Source: Antennarius striatus
Taxonomy: Eukaryota > Chordata > Actinopteri > Lophiiformes > Antennariidae
Length of the DNA: 64,000 nt
NCBI RefSeq assembly: GCF_040054535.1
Contig: NC_090788.1
Location: forward strand, 1,009,501 to 1,073,500
Direction of reading: 5' to 3'
The translations under genes were made by a program, and so were the position numbers. The notes under the pieces were generated by a model. That model did not search any database, was not told where the DNA came from, and saw only the letters and a program-made list of their open reading frames with translations. Below, piece after piece: positions 1 through 13,222 of the stretch. Numbering within the stretch: the first letter of the stretch is position 1; each line of letters begins with the position of its first letter.

Positions 1-270
1 AAAAAAAAAAAAAGAAATGAAATGAAAAGAGGCGTAAAAATGACGGGAATGAACCGGAAGAGCTTTTTTTATATTTATCTTTGTACATATCTGTGAATAT
101 GTTGCACCTCCGTGTGGAAAAGCTCATATTGAATCTTTTCTGTTAGTTTTGGGGTAGTTTATTTGTTTTTGTTGTTTTTTTTTGGAGGGGGGGGGGTCCA
201 TTGCATGAAGGCGGCTCCAAAAAAAAAAAAAGATTCGGACCCCCTCCCTTCGAGGTCATCGCAATAAAAC
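1..270 (+). other. Possible 3' UTR end of an unidentified plus-strand gene
   Basis: The sequence is AT-rich and unique-looking (ttgtacatatctgtgaatat), with homopolymer tracts and a canonical AATAAA at 263-268. The style is that of a vertebrate 3' UTR, but no coding sequence lies inside the window to confirm it. It could equally be ordinary intergenic DNA with a chance hexamer. Confidence 0.25.
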
Positions 271-366
271 GCGCACGAACACACACACACTCACGCGCAC
301 ACACACGCGCACACACACGTTCACAGCTATGTGGCTACCTCATGACAAGTGTTGACACGTGATTTT

Positions 367-405
<39 letters not shown>

Positions 406-1451
406 AAATAAAGTTGACACGAGTTTTTGGGGCTTTTTTATTTTGTGTTCATCCGCCACTGAAATTAGGCCTAGAGACTCACCGATGTGTAAACCTGTTG
501 TCTGTTCACTGCAATGAAGCTTCGACAATCAAATCAGAATTATAATTGATCGATATTGTTCAGTTTTGACCCATTTTTATTTATTTATTATTTTAGTGTG
601 TGATTATTATAATTTTTTAAAAATTTTATTTTCTTGTCCGGAGCGCACTTTGTAGATATTCTGATGAAAGGGAAAAATAACTTATTTATTTTTAAATTAT
701 TTTTCTTCCTCTTGCCCCGTTTTTTGTTTTTTTAAAAATTTATTTAAAATTAATTTATTTTGGAGACAAAAAAATGGACATATTTCATTTGTGGAAGTGT
801 GCTTTACCTGTGTCTGTGTAAGCGGCAGAAGCTGAAATAAACCTGCACGTTTGACTCCATCCGCTGCCTCTCTTTGGAAAACGTCAAACTTTATTGACAA
901 ACGATTGTTTTTGTTCTGACGTGGAACGTTTGGTGACGTCACTGTTTGCTGATAAAGGTGTTGGATTTTACATTTAATGGCGCAACACGAGCGGGTTCGC
1001 GTCCCGACGAGCAGCTGCTGCTCTGAAACAGGAGAAGTGAGGAGGAGGAGGTGAGGAAGAGGAGCTCCGTCTGGAAGGTGATGAATAGGAGCTGATATTT
1101 GAGTGACTCCGGTATCGATCAGTTTCGCTCCATAGGAGCTCTATCATGGGGGGTCCCCCGAGGGGGAAAGGTGGGGGGCAGGAAGGACAGATAAATACGA
1201 AATAAATTTTTAAAAATGACACAAAACTTTTTTTTCCCACTCATGCAAAACAAAAAAATGAAGATCTTTAAAAGAAATTTAGCTCAAAAATTTTCAATAT
1301 TTTATTTTATATTTACATTTAAATTAACAACAAGAAATTGTATCAAAATTTTACATAAAAATAACTTCAGACGAGTTCCTGTTAATAATTAAGCATCAGA
1401 ATTATAGAAAACAATTTAAAGCAATAAATAAAATGGTAATTTTTTTGACTG
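271..1451. other. AT-rich intergenic DNA, no gene seen
   Basis: It holds a short CA array (370-402), a CRE-type TGACGTCA at 934-941, a GA-rich patch at 1030-1065 and otherwise AT-rich sequence. No convincing exon was seen on either strand. Confidence 0.5.
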
Positions 1452-1786
1452 CACTGTAAAAACCAACTCGTTGCTTCAACATCAAACGAAATTTTAGCAA
1501 ACAAAACAAGTTTGAATCTGCAAATATTAATTTTTAAATAGCTTCTGATCTAAATGTTTTTATGATAAAGTCTAACTTATTGATCTAAACTTAGGTTCTT
1601 GAAATAAAAATTCATCTCTACTAAAAAGTTATTTAATTTGAAAGCAATTAGTAATGAACTTGTTCAATCTAAATGTTAAACTTCAAGTTAAATGAGTTTG
1701 TTTTAGTCCAATTGATTGAAATTTGTGCCATTAGTTCACTTTTAACTGTAAATGAATTGATTTACTGGTGGAAAAATTTTACAGTG
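1452..1786. mobile_element. Decayed MITE-like element with CACTGTAAAA termini
   Basis: The left end cactgtaaaa (1452-1461) is matched by the inverted ttttacagtg at 1777-1786. The roughly 335 bases between are AT-rich and non-coding. A further right-end-like ttttttacagtgt lies at about 1931, suggesting nested or flanking relics. Such termini are common in fish non-autonomous DNA elements. Target-site duplications are not obvious, so the class is uncertain. Confidence 0.45.
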
Positions 1787-2036
1787 TATATACAGTTGCT
1801 GTAAAAAAACAAAAACAAAACATGACATTATTATTATTATTATTATTAGTTGTAATATTTTTGTATATATGTATATTTGCATTTGTTTAGTAGAAATAAA
1901 TTATTAAAATAATTTTACTGCAGATGAATTTTTTACAGTGTAGATCAGTGTGTAAATGATCAGTCCTGATTGGATCCTTCTTATTGATTAATGACTGTCT
2001 GCATCGATCATTTCAGGTGTTGTGAGAGGAGATAGA

Positions 2037-2106
2037 ACCAATCAGAGACAGGAGGAACCAATCAGAGACAGGAGGAACCAATCAGAGACAGGAGGAACCA
2101 ATCAGG
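2037..2106. repeat. 20-bp tandem repeat containing CCAAT, 3.5 copies
   Basis: The unit is accaatcagagacaggagga, repeated with almost no divergence. Each unit contains a CCAAT box sequence. Confidence 0.85.
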
Positions 2107-2706
2107 AAGTGGATCTCTTCTAATAATTGATTTTGATATTTGGGGTTGATTTGTAGGGATCCGTTCCACCCACCGCCGCCCCCTACAGGACCGAAGTAGA
2201 ACATAGCTCCTCCTGGGGGGGTCCAGAGGAACCTGATCGTCTGGTGTGTTGACCCGATCAGGGATCAATCGGTTTGGGTCCGGTAGAGAACGATCCTCCT
2301 CTGATTGGTGGATATTTACCGGTATTCTGCGGTTCCAGACGGCGGTTCTGGAACAAAGAATGTAGAACATGTCTTCATCAAAGTTTCATGGCGGAGCAGC
2401 TCTCCAGTTGAACGCTATCAATTATTGATAATTGACCTTGTAATCAATGTGAGCGGCGGATCCTGGGACAAAGTGACAGGAAGAAGGTTCTACACGGAAC
2501 CGGACCGACCCGGTTCCTTCAGGGGCGGCAGAACCATCAGCAGGAGCATTTTGGACTGAAAGGCTCCCGTAGACCAGACAGCAGCCAATCAGAGAGCAGC
2601 ATTCCCCCGTCTCCAACCAGAAGAGAGCCAGTAAGACTCAATCATACAGAGAGAACCAATCAGTGAAGAGGGATTTGTGAAGAAGTGACTCATTGGATAA
2701 AGAAAG

Positions 2707-2867
2707 TCCAGGTTCACACAGTGAAACAGTCCAGGTTCACACAGTGAAACAGTCCAGGTTCACACAGTGAAACAGTCCAGGTTCACACAGTGAAACGGTC
2801 CAGGTTCACGCAGTGAAACAGTCCAGGTTCACACAGTGAAACAGTCCAGGTTCACACAGTGAAACAG
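2707..2867. repeat. 23-bp minisatellite, 7 copies
   Basis: The unit is gtccaggttcacacagtgaaaca (positions 2707-2729). Seven head-to-tail copies show only two or three substitutions. The same unit recurs at 22.1, 28.9, 55.3, 55.9 and 63.6 kb. Confidence 0.95.
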
Positions 2868-3556
2868 TGCAAGTTCTTGTGGGTGGAGCCTTTAAATCAG
2901 AGACAATCATTGGTTGTGGGCGGGGCTTTAGTGGTGACTCAGAGACGACGGCGGCCTGTGGATCTGCTGATGTCAGGTTGGTGTCTTTTTAACTTTGAAC
3001 CCGCAGCGACCCCCGATCTGACCCATCAAACGGCGCCCCTGATTGTTAGCTCGCCGCTACACCGCAGAGGCCGGACCTCTTGATCCGCCGTCGTCGCCAG
3101 CAAGACCTTCATCGTGCGACCCGATTGGCTGCTCACAAACGAAATCTTGGGGACGGAAACCGAGAGCCTTGAGGTCGTCGGTTAGCTAACACGCTAACAC
3201 GCTAACAGCCTCATCCGGCGCCGGGGGCGGGGGAAGCGGGGGGGAGATAGAAACATCAAGTCAACTGGAAAGTGGTCTCAACAGTTTCTGGTCCCCCACC
3301 GGTCCGCCGGAGCACCGGAGCCGCCCAGAGGGGCCCGGGATCCGCCGGCATCAGCGGTGGAGGCTGTTAATTCCACTCTCTTTCGGATTACGCCGTCCGC
3401 GCGTCTCCGCCTCGCGTTTCCACGAAGCGAGGAAACGCATTTTCATAAATAGACCTTGGCCGAGCGCAGCGGCGATGAAAATTTAATGAAGCTCCAAGTC
3501 TTGAGTGCAGCGCCGGGGCCTTGGAGAATCAGCCCTCTGTTACATTACTATGGCTT

Positions 3557-3999
<443 letters not shown>

Positions 4000-6270
4000 G
4001 ATTGAACGCTGCTTCTACGGGAATGTCAAAGGTCAATCCGACATGAATGTTTTATTTTGCGTTGAACTAAAACAGGAAGTGTGACAGATGTTTGAGGTGT
4101 CACTTCCTGTTTGTGGCGTCATTTCCCGTTACCAGTAGGTGGCGCTGTGGTTGTAACTCATTGTTAGCCTCTAGATTATGTTAAACATTTTGTTTTGTGG
4201 TGAAAATTAAAATAGAAAAAAAAAAACACCTCCGGAAATCAGAAAATATGAAAGTTAAATTAAAAATGGCCGACTTCCTGCGGCGGTGAAGAAGAGTTGG
4301 GAGGTCTGACGCGGGTGGGCGTGGCCTGTGTCATTATGCACGTGAAGCTAATTAAAACATGGCCGCCCTAATGAGGAACATTGTAACTAATCAGGGTTAA
4401 CGAGCGGCGGGGGTGGGGGGCGGCGCTGATCACACAGCCGCCTTATGAGGCGTAATGGGCGGCGAGGAGGATGAAGATGAAGATCCCCCTCTTCATCGGC
4501 ACACGGGTTGTTAATGAGGAGGAAAATAGAGGCAATTGTTTCCTGGATTTATTTAAAATAGGTGTTTGTTTATCAGCTTCTGATAATTTATTCCAGAAAC
4601 GATGAAAAATGTGATGAAGAAGAAGAAGAAGAAGAAGAAGAAGAATGAAAGAAGGAGGATGAGGAGGGTCTGGTTCGGTCCAGATCGAACAAAAAATTTC
4701 AACAATTCAGGTTTTAATAATTCTGGATTTAATAATTCTGGATTTAATAATTCTGGTTTTATTAATTCTGGTTTTAATACTTCTGGTTTTGACTCGTGAG
4801 CCTTTCGGCTGTTCAGAAACATTATACTCTTGTTCTGCGTGGAGCTTCGCGTTGAATTTAAATTCTAATCAATAATGCATCAAATGTAAATATTAATTTC
4901 TCCTTCGGACAGAATCTATAATTCCATCTGTGGAAAGAGTTAAAATGAAAGCAGGAAATCCACGCCATCGTTTCATCTCTGCTTCCGACCTGTGAACACA
5001 TTTTTATTTCATGTGAAGGCCTCCTGGAAAAATACAAACAAAAAACCCCCCCGCCTTTTACCTCCTTATATTTATTTTCCTCCCTGATGTTTTATTTCTG
5101 CCTGCATTAAATCAGATAAACGCAATTATTTTTTTAAAATAAACTCAGAAAAGAAACGTCAATCAAAATAAGAAGGAAACAGATTTTAAAAGGAAACAAA
5201 AAGTAAATTAGTTTTTTTTTTTAAATGTCGGTGATAAATAAACTAATTCAGGTTAAAATAAACCGATTATTAGTGGTTTATTATTTATTTGTTCTGTTTC
5301 CTTTACATTAAAACAGGAAGCTGAAGAGACGCTTCTCTTCCGGCGCTCACGCGCTCGGTTGCACGCGCGCGCGGGAATTATTTATAGGATTCCTCCGCGA
5401 GCCTCTGGAATCGAATCCGAATAAAATTAATCGGATTGTATTTACATCTAACGGACAGAAACCGGACTGAACCGGAAGGAAAGGAAACGCGGAGTCACGC
5501 AGGCTGATTTTAGGTTCCTTGATTAATTAAAAAAAAATCATGATTTTAAAAAAAATAATTAGTTAACGGAACGGAAGAATCGAACAAACACGTGTTTTAA
5601 TCGTGACGAGGCCTCCGCCAATCACGTCTGAATCCGACCGGATGTCCGGACCGGCACGAGCCTCCGTTCGTCTAACGGAAACCGGAGAAACTTTCGGTAA
5701 GATCTGAATGAAACGAAATTGATTGGGTTCGAAACCCTGATTAACAATTATGTTTAAAATTGAATTTTAAGTTGAAATGTGGAATTAATATTCTTAAATT
5801 GTCGTTAAAATCCATTTTTTCCTCACGTGGAGCAAAAGTTGTGGATCAGAAATGAATTAGAATCAAACAGGATTAAAATGTAGGACAGATATTTTAAACT
5901 GTTTATTTCTTTGCTTACAGACGCGGAAGTAAATTTGATAAAATACTGACGTCATGAAGCGGAAACAGGATGTGGAAAAAAACCAACAGATTAGTCCGAG
6001 GGGGGCGTGTCCGGAGCAGGTGTCCTCCATGCTTCCTATTGGTGGATGTGAGTCAGGTGACTTTCAGGATGCGGAAGAGGGGGACGTGACCTCAGTAGGT
6101 TAGCAGGACGCTAACGGGCGACAACAGGTTAGCATCCAGCTCCCGCCCGTATGACGTCATCGCGTTGGACGGACTGGACCCGGAAGAACCCGGGAGAACG
6201 CAGGCTGCTGATGACGTCACGTGAAACTTTCCACGGTGAGTCACGCCACATTCCTTCTCTGGCCTACGTA
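4000..6270. other. Intergenic DNA with a TAAT-rich island and CRE sites
   Basis: A TAAT-rich island at 4330-4400 (cattatgcacgtgaagctaa, then ctaatgaggaacattgtaac) reads like a conserved non-coding element. AT-rich DNA follows at 4.8-5.3 kb. Three TGACGTCA sites lie at 5947-5954, 6152-6159 and 6212-6219. No gene was identified. Confidence 0.4.
4709..4795. repeat. 15-bp tandem repeat, about 6 copies
   Basis: Variants of ggttttaataattct are repeated in frame, which accounts for the Asn-Ser-Gly-Phe open frame. There is no sign of selection for coding. Confidence 0.85.
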
Positions 6271-6271
6271 T

Positions 6272-6570
6272 CAGTGATGAAGATGATGATGATGATGACG
6301 GTGATGATGATGATGATGATAGTGATGATGATGATGATGATAGTGATGATGATGGTGATGGTGATGATGCTGCTGATGACGGTGATGATGATGATGATGA
6401 TGATGCTGCTGCTGATGACGGTGATGATGATGATGATGATGATGATAGTGATGATGATGATGGTGATGGTGATGAGGAGGATGATGATGATGATGGTGAT
6501 GATGATGGTGATGATGGTGATGAAGATGATGATGATGATAGTGATGATGATGATGATGATAGTGATGATG

Positions 6571-6601
<31 letters not shown>

Positions 6602-6642
6602 AGATGACGGTGATGATGGTGATGAAGATGATGATGATGAGC
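6272..6642. repeat. GAT trinucleotide array (about 370 bp, interrupted)
   Basis: GATGAT runs interrupted by agt, ggt and gct variants. The methionine-rich open frame here is an artefact of the array. Confidence 0.95.
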
Positions 6643-7074
6643 CGGTAAATGTTCCGGTTGGACCTGGGATCAGAAAGTCACATGACTCACGCTGGCAGGG
6701 GCGGAGTCAGGGTTCAGAATCACCGGCATGGTGATCATCTGTTAATCAATCAGTGTTTAAAGGTTCAATACAGGATCAATACAGGATCAATACAGCAGGC
6801 GTGTCTGCTGTGGTAAAGATCCAGATCCAGACCTGTTCTTGTAGAGTCCTGATCCCCGATGATCCATCTGATCCTGCTGGTTTCTAGTGAACCAGGAAGC
6901 ATCATGAAGCCACGCCCCGTGTAGGGCGGGGCTTCCATTGAGGACCCAGACGGTCCAGTCTGGTTCTGAGGCTCCACAGAACCGCCTCCAGAAGCTCCTG
7001 CCTCCTCGTTCCTGGGTCTCCTGGATCAGCAGGGATGAAGGTCTGGGAGGCAGGGTCAGTTCCTCCTGATGAAG

Positions 7075-7262
7075 AGGATGGAGGTCCGTTCCCTCACTGT
7101 TCCCTCACCGTTCGCTCACCGTTCCTTCACCGTTCCTTCACCGTTCCTTCACCGTTCCTTCGCTGTTTATTTGCCGTTCCCTCACCGTTCCCTCACCGTT
7201 CCCTGACCGTTCCCTCTCTGTTCCCTGATTGTTCCCTCCCCGTTCCTTCCCAGTTGTTTCCC
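7075..7262. repeat. Short-unit tandem (ccgttccctca type)
   Basis: About 17 degenerate copies of a 10-11-bp unit, ccgttcc followed by ttca or ctca, run across the segment. Confidence 0.8.
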
Positions 7263-8177
7263 CGTTCTGCTGCTGATTGTTATTCATAGAGCGGATAAAT
7301 ATTTAATTCCGTCTAAGGATACCTTTTGTTAACAGAATTCCCGGACAAGCCTCACAGCCCACCATGAATTCAAATTCTGCTCGTTCTCCTGCTGCCGTGT
7401 TGACAGGAGTTAGGAGGAGGAGGAGGAGGAGGAGGAGGAGGAGGAGCAGAAGTGTTAGCTGTTAGCTTCCAGATTAGCATCGTTAGCACCAGCGCAGACT
7501 TTTCTCCGTTTTCACACCAACATGATAGATGAGGAAGACAACCGGAGAGAGAAACTTAAAGACGGGCAGATTTCTTTACGATTTACCGACAACATGGACT
7601 CAAAGAGAGGCGGGGCTAATCACAAGGGGCGGGGCTAATCACTTGGAGCAGGGCTAACCTGCAGTTTTCTCCTGGTTGAATATTTGGATGATGATCCGGC
7701 GGAGCAACAAGGAAGGGGAGGAAGAGGAGGAAGAGGAGGAAGAGGAGGTGCAGACGCGGTCAAGCTCAAGTAATCTGGAATAAGAAAATCCAGACTAGTT
7801 TGAATCTGATTCAGTAATAGATTATGGATTAACGGGTTCTGGTGAGAACCGGAACACCGGGAAAAACATCCGAACCACCAAACGAGTCATCCCAGATGAA
7901 ATGTCGGATTCGGGAGGAGCGAGTCGTCGGTTTCTGCTGATCCCGACCTGTTGAGGCCGCGGACGGACGGTCGGACATTAAAGTTTAATCTGCGCTGCCG
8001 GCTGTTGATTCTACCCCCCCCTGCTGCTAATGAAAGGCTTCTTTTTATTCCCAGGACTGACGGATGCTGGAAGAGCAAAAAGGTTTCAATTGAGCCCCTT
8101 TGATAGCTCCTAATAATATCCCCACGGTTGACGCGCGAAATCAAATGGAATGATGAGTCTTTGATTTATGTCCTGAT

Positions 8178-8242
<65 letters not shown>
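8178..8242. repeat. GT microsatellite
   Basis: Pure GT array of about 32 units. Confidence 0.95.
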
Positions 8243-8243
<1 letters not shown>

Positions 8244-10394
8244 ACGCAGGAGCGTTTGAATTAGCGCAATCGCAGAGATCCTGGTGTGTCAGTCGGATTA
8301 AAAGAAACTTTCCTTTTTGTTGTTTCTTCGGCCGTCGTCTCCACTTCCTCTCATGGAGGCTAAAGCTAACCGCTAGCGCGTTGGACGTATTGGGAACAGC
8401 CAGTTTTTTTTATTTCCAGTTATATTGAACTTTAAGACAAATTGTGACAGTGATGATATCAGATTCATAATATTTGTTAGCTTTTTTTTTTTAATTAAAA
8501 AAATTTGCTAGCTTTGTTTGGCGCGACAAGCTAGAAATACCGCACGAGCCGAAGTATCCGGATTACTTTTACTTTTAGGTGGGCTAAGTAGGAAGAAGTG
8601 GTGAAGTAGCTTTTGAATTAGCGCTGGCGTGTCGGCCGGTTTTTTAAAGATAGTTTCGGTTTGTTGTTGCATCGGCCGTCGTCTCCACCTCCTCCCGTTT
8701 AGGCTAAAGCTAAACGTTAAAGGAAATATGTTGCAAACAACAGTAAGATTCCCGGCGCCTCCTGGTTTTTTGGGCGGGGCTGGGAGGCGTTGGGGCGGGT
8801 GGGGACTAGGTGGAGGTGATGAAGGAGTCAGGCGGAGGTGAACGTCCGCTCCGATTAGCCGGTCCGCCCGTGAAGCCGCTAATGCACCGCGCTATTAGCA
8901 TGTTCCTGCTGGTTGCCACGGGCAGCGCCGAGCCGCCACCCTGTTCGACATGTCAGGACGCATATCAGTCACGGCGTCCCGTGGCCCGTGGGCGCCCCCC
9001 CCCCACCGCTAAGAGATGGAGTAAAAAGGGGGGGGTGATAGCGCTAAGTGAGCGCGTTGGCATCCGCCGTCCGGGCTCATCACATCGGAATGAAGCTGGG
9101 TTTTTTTTTACCGAAGGAGTGAAGTTATTCATCCATCAATCAAAGCCCCGCCTCTTTCATCACAGGTGCATGCTAACGGTTTTAGCTTAGCAACATTTCA
9201 GAGGGAGAAAGTTGATGCTAGCCGGCCCGCGGAGCTCCATCAGTCGTGGATGGAGGGATGAAGGGGAGGTGGAGGTGTAGATAGAGAAAGAGGGGAATGA
9301 AAGAGGACGCCTGGAGGAGGAGGAGGAGGAGGAGGAGGAGGAGGAGGGCGCTCTTCATCAGGCCGAGGTGCGATCTGTCCGCCTAAAGATCTCTGGCGCC
9401 GCTCGAACTCTCCAGACGGCCTCATCGAAAATAAAAACCGAGCGAAACGCGTGAAAAGGCCTCCGAGAACGAGAGCAGAAGAAAATCCCCTCAACTTTTC
9501 TCAGCTCTGAACCCCGGCGCTCCTCCTCTTCCTCCTCCTCCTCCTCCTCCCATTATAATCACCCCGAGGCGAGGCGCTCTCCTGGGTGGCTCCCCCTCCA
9601 GCGGCGCCCTTGTTCTTCGCACGCTGGTAATAATTTGAAGCTGCTGAAAGAGCTTTTAGAGGGATCAACCTGCACACCTCCTCCTCCTCCTCCTCCTCTT
9701 CCTCCTCCATCCCAGGCATCACGCCTTCTCCCACGCCGCCGCTCCACGCGCCTGCCCTCCGTCCACTCGGCGCTCGCTAAAGACAAAGAGAATGAAGGAG
9801 GAGCGACGAGGAGGAGGGAGAGGAGCTTCTGAAAGAAAACTGAACTTTTGTTGGAGGAAGGTTTGGAGTCTTCATCACCAGCTGAAGCGTCTGGATCATT
9901 AGTTCACTGATTGATCCGTCATTCATTATTTTATCAAACGGTTTCCTCACAATTCATAAATTATGATGTAAAAAGTAAAAGAAATTTTATATTTAACCCT
10001 TTAAAGCCCAATTTATCATATTTGATTCACTCGTCCATTCGGAATTTTGATTTTTAAATATAAATTTTAATTTTTTTTCTTGAAAAACTTCCAATCAGAC
10101 ACACACACCCCAAAAAAAATCTGGATTTATCCAAAATTATACAAATTAAAGCTCATACATACTATTTTTTGTAATTTTTTTGTGGTTTTTTGTTTTTTAT
10201 TTTCCGGAAATTACATTTTTTTGACAATTATTTCATTATTTGAGCTTTAAATAGAAAAAAACCCCCAACCATCCCATATTTTTACGATATGAGAAAAAAA
10301 AAAAAGCCCTAGAATCCTCCTCCTCCTCCTCCTCCTCATCCGTGTAAACACACAACAGGACGAACAAATCGCTCGGAGGAATGTGGCTGTGTGA

Positions 10395-10444
10395 CGTGTG
10401 TGTGTGTGACGTGTGTGTGTGTGTGTGTGTGTGTGTCACACACG
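10395..10444. repeat. GT/CA microsatellite
   Basis: A GT array interrupted by gac, running directly into a short CA stretch. Confidence 0.9.
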
Positions 10445-10764
10445 CCCGTGCTGATCACACACACCTGCGTGGACGCTCAGGTGGCTCTCTGTCCTGGAGA
10501 TCTTTTATTTAGCCGCTGCAGAGAGCGGCTCCTCTTCATCCATTATGCAGCTGCTGCCGCGGTAACAAGCTGCAGGCCGATCTCACCTCGTGTGCGGCTT
10601 AAAATATAGATAAAAGCTCAGCCGCCGCAAACATGTTGGAGTCGGCAGCCGGCCGGCGTGGAGAGAGTCTGGGGCAATTAGAGGAGGCCGGGATCCACGA
10701 GAGGAGGAGCAGGAGGAGGAGGAGGAAGAGGAGGAGGCACCGTCATCGTCGTCGGATTCCGGCT

Positions 10765-11612
10765 CGGGATGAGTTTGAAGTGGTGAAGCTTCTGCAAAAA
10801 GTTTCCTCCAAATGAGTTAAAGAGTGACAGTAAGGTCCTGAGAGTCCTGGAGGTGAAAGGGTCAGATGTCCCAATACTTGTGTGCACATATTGTACAGGA
10901 AGTCCTCAACATATGAACACGACAAGTTTCTAGAGGTTGTTTGTAAGTTGAATTGTTTGTAAGTCGTTTTTTATTAAATTTCAATCAATAATGTCTGTTT
11001 TGAGGTCATTTAAAGTAATGTCATTACTACTCTAAATACTACAGTAATGTCAATACTACTCTAAATACTACAGTAATGTCAATACTACTCTAAATACTAA
11101 AGTAATGTCAATACTACTCTAAATACTAAAGTAATGTGATTGCTACTCTAAATAATAAAGTAATGTGATTACTACTCTAAATACTAAAGTAATGCCATTA
11201 CTACTGTAAATACTAAAGTTCTGTTCCCTCAGACTGACCAGAAACAATTCCAGGACATTAAAACAACACAGAATAAATAAAGTCCAGGTTCAGGTCGTTT
11301 AGAGTTCAGTTGTTCTGAGTATAAAAATATAAAACTTTTGTAAAGAAAATCTAGTTGAGGTCGTTTCTCTGGACTAACGTCTGTCCACCACAGATACTGG
11401 ACTCTCAAACGCCCTAGAAAACCATTTAAGGCTCGTGACTCATGATACTGTACAATAAATCTGAATCAGAACAATTAAAACAGGAGGAGGCGCTGCTTGG
11501 TGGGGGGTTGTGGCAGAAAGGGGAACTGCAGGATGATAGTCGGATGTGGTGAAGCGTGTTTGTTTGTATCTCTGAATGTTTGTAAGTCAGATGTTCGTAT
11601 GTTGAGGAGTAC
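10765..11612. mobile_element. Composite non-autonomous DNA element, copy 1
   Basis: Bases 10765-10890 (cgggatgagtttgaagtggt and following, with cagatgtcccaatactt as in fish Tc1-type tails) abut a second unit. That unit begins aggaagtcctcaacatatg near 10899 and has an inverted partner, gttcgtatgttgaggagtac, at 11592-11611. The interior contains a tandem of about 27 bp (taatgtcaatactactctaa, 11010-11220). The whole left part recurs at 12872-13222. No transposase remains. The transposon nature is inferred from the inverted ends and the local copy. Confidence 0.6.
11011..11220. repeat. Minisatellite inside the composite element
   Basis: About seven copies of a 26-29-bp unit built on actactctaaatactaaagt, with substitutions increasing to the right. 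Confidence 0.85.
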
Positions 11613-11825
11613 TTGTCTGGTTTAAAGAGATGTGACTTAAACCTGTTGTCTGGTCGAACGCATCTCCGTAGCCTCCAAGCTAAACTTGTTAGCAGAAGGC
11701 GACACACACGCCAACACGTGTGTGTCCACATACACGCAAACAGGTAAACAGACGGTGTTTGTCGGGGGGGGGGTGACCCCTGCCGGAACAGCTGCTGCTG
11801 GTCAGGGCAGGACAAAGAAGATGCT

Positions 11826-11886
<61 letters not shown>

Positions 11887-12871
11887 CGTGCCAAAGCACC
11901 AGACGCCACATGCCCATCTCGTGTCCCAGCAGGCCTTGCTGTGGGGACGCTGCCAGTGGGCCCCCTGGTGGAGCTCCACATCTGGGCTCACATCTGGGGG
12001 AAAAGTGGGAGTGGTACTGAAGAAGGAAAAGAGCCGGACCATTTACGTTTAAATGTTCCGAACTTTTTGTGAGAATCTAAAATGTTTCATTGACGGTGGA
12101 GTTTTGTTCGATCGGAATACCATCGTCAACTGTTGCCATGGATACCCGATGAATCGGATGAAGACGGACGGCGTTCGGAGCCGTCTTTACATCCTTAAAT
12201 TTTAAGTTTCCATTTCTCGTTTGTCCTGCGACCCCCGGCGACTCAATCATCCTGTCGGGGTCACGGAGGGGGGAGGATCCTAAACGCCTGAATCCGGAGG
12301 ACAAAATCGGAGGAAGTTTTCCGACTCTGGCTCCGCCCCCTTGAGGCTGCAGCTCCTTGGCGCCTTAAAGAGCCTTCTGGGTACAAACATAAATAATGGA
12401 ACTTACAGAAAAAAGACTTTACAGCCTTAGCTCCTCCTGGCCGGACCGCTGCGTTAAGCCCCTCCCCCCTCGCCACCATGCGTCGGTCTGTTTGTTTTGG
12501 GGCCGTGATTTGCAGCCCATTAAAAAAGAATAAGAACTGATGACATATTCAAAGAGGACGCGTCTGGAGGATCAGTCTGAGGAGGCTATGATTCATTAAT
12601 GCCGCCATGAATAGATAAACTGGATGTTGTATGATATCATACCGCCGTCGGATTCGCCGCGACATCCGCGTTTTTCCTCGTTTCAAAGACTCGGAATCGC
12701 GTCACGGACGCCGAACCCCAAAGACGATCCTGAACTATTCATAAGAACAGAAGAGGAGCGGCCACGTCCCGTTTCACATCGGCGTTTAGAAAGGAGGATA
12801 AATACAATTAATCCGCGACGCATCGGAAACGTATCCGGAACGTTTTGCCGCGTCATTACCGGGAAAACGTT
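11613..12871. other. Intergenic DNA between the two composite-element copies
   Basis: It holds a GT array (11826-11884), then unique GC-rich sequence with an AT-rich island at 12560-12640 (ctatgattcattaatgccgc). No supported gene. Confidence 0.4.
11826..11884. repeat. GT microsatellite
   Basis: Pure GT array of about 29 units; source of the overlapping Cys/Val and His/Thr open frames. Confidence 0.95.
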
Positions 12872-13222
12872 CGGGATGAGTTTGAAGTCGTGAAGCTTCT
12901 TCAGAAAGTTTCCTCCGAATGAGCGTTAAAGAGTTTTAATGAGGTCCTGAAAGTCCTGGAAGTGAAAGGGTCAGATGTCCCAATACTTTTGTCCACATAG
13001 AGTACAGGAAGTCCTCAACATATGAGCACAACAAGTTCCTAGCGGTTGTTTGTAAGTTGAATTGTTTGTAAGTCATTTTTTAATTAAATTTCAATCTGTA
13101 ATCTCAGTTTGAGGTCATTTAAATGTCATTACTACTCTAAATACTAAAGTAATCTCATTACTACTCTAAATACTAAAGTAATCTCATTACTACTCTAAAT
13201 ACTAAAGTAATCTCATTACCAG
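12872..13222. mobile_element. Composite non-autonomous DNA element, copy 2 (truncated)
   Basis: It starts with the same cgggatgagtttgaagt as copy 1 and keeps the same junction between the Tc1-like tail and the aggaagtcctcaacatatg unit. It includes four copies of the ctactctaaatactaaagta tandem and then stops before any right inverted end. It lies in the same orientation as copy 1, 2.1 kb away. Confidence 0.6.

Larger units (their letters stand above)
6643..10764. other. Intergenic DNA with simple repeats and CNE-like islands
   Basis: It holds a decamer-type tandem (7075-7262), GAG arrays (7414-7446, 9310-9347), a GT array (8178-8242), TCC tracts (9520-9552) and an AT-rich stretch at 9.9-10.3 kb. 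Unique islands at 8000-8120, 9560-9670 and 10490-10690 have AT-rich homeodomain-like motifs in a GC-rich setting. No exon I can support. Confidence 0.4.

Noticed and set aside
6151-6648. 165-residue methionine-rich open frame
   Set aside because: It is the GAT array read in one frame.
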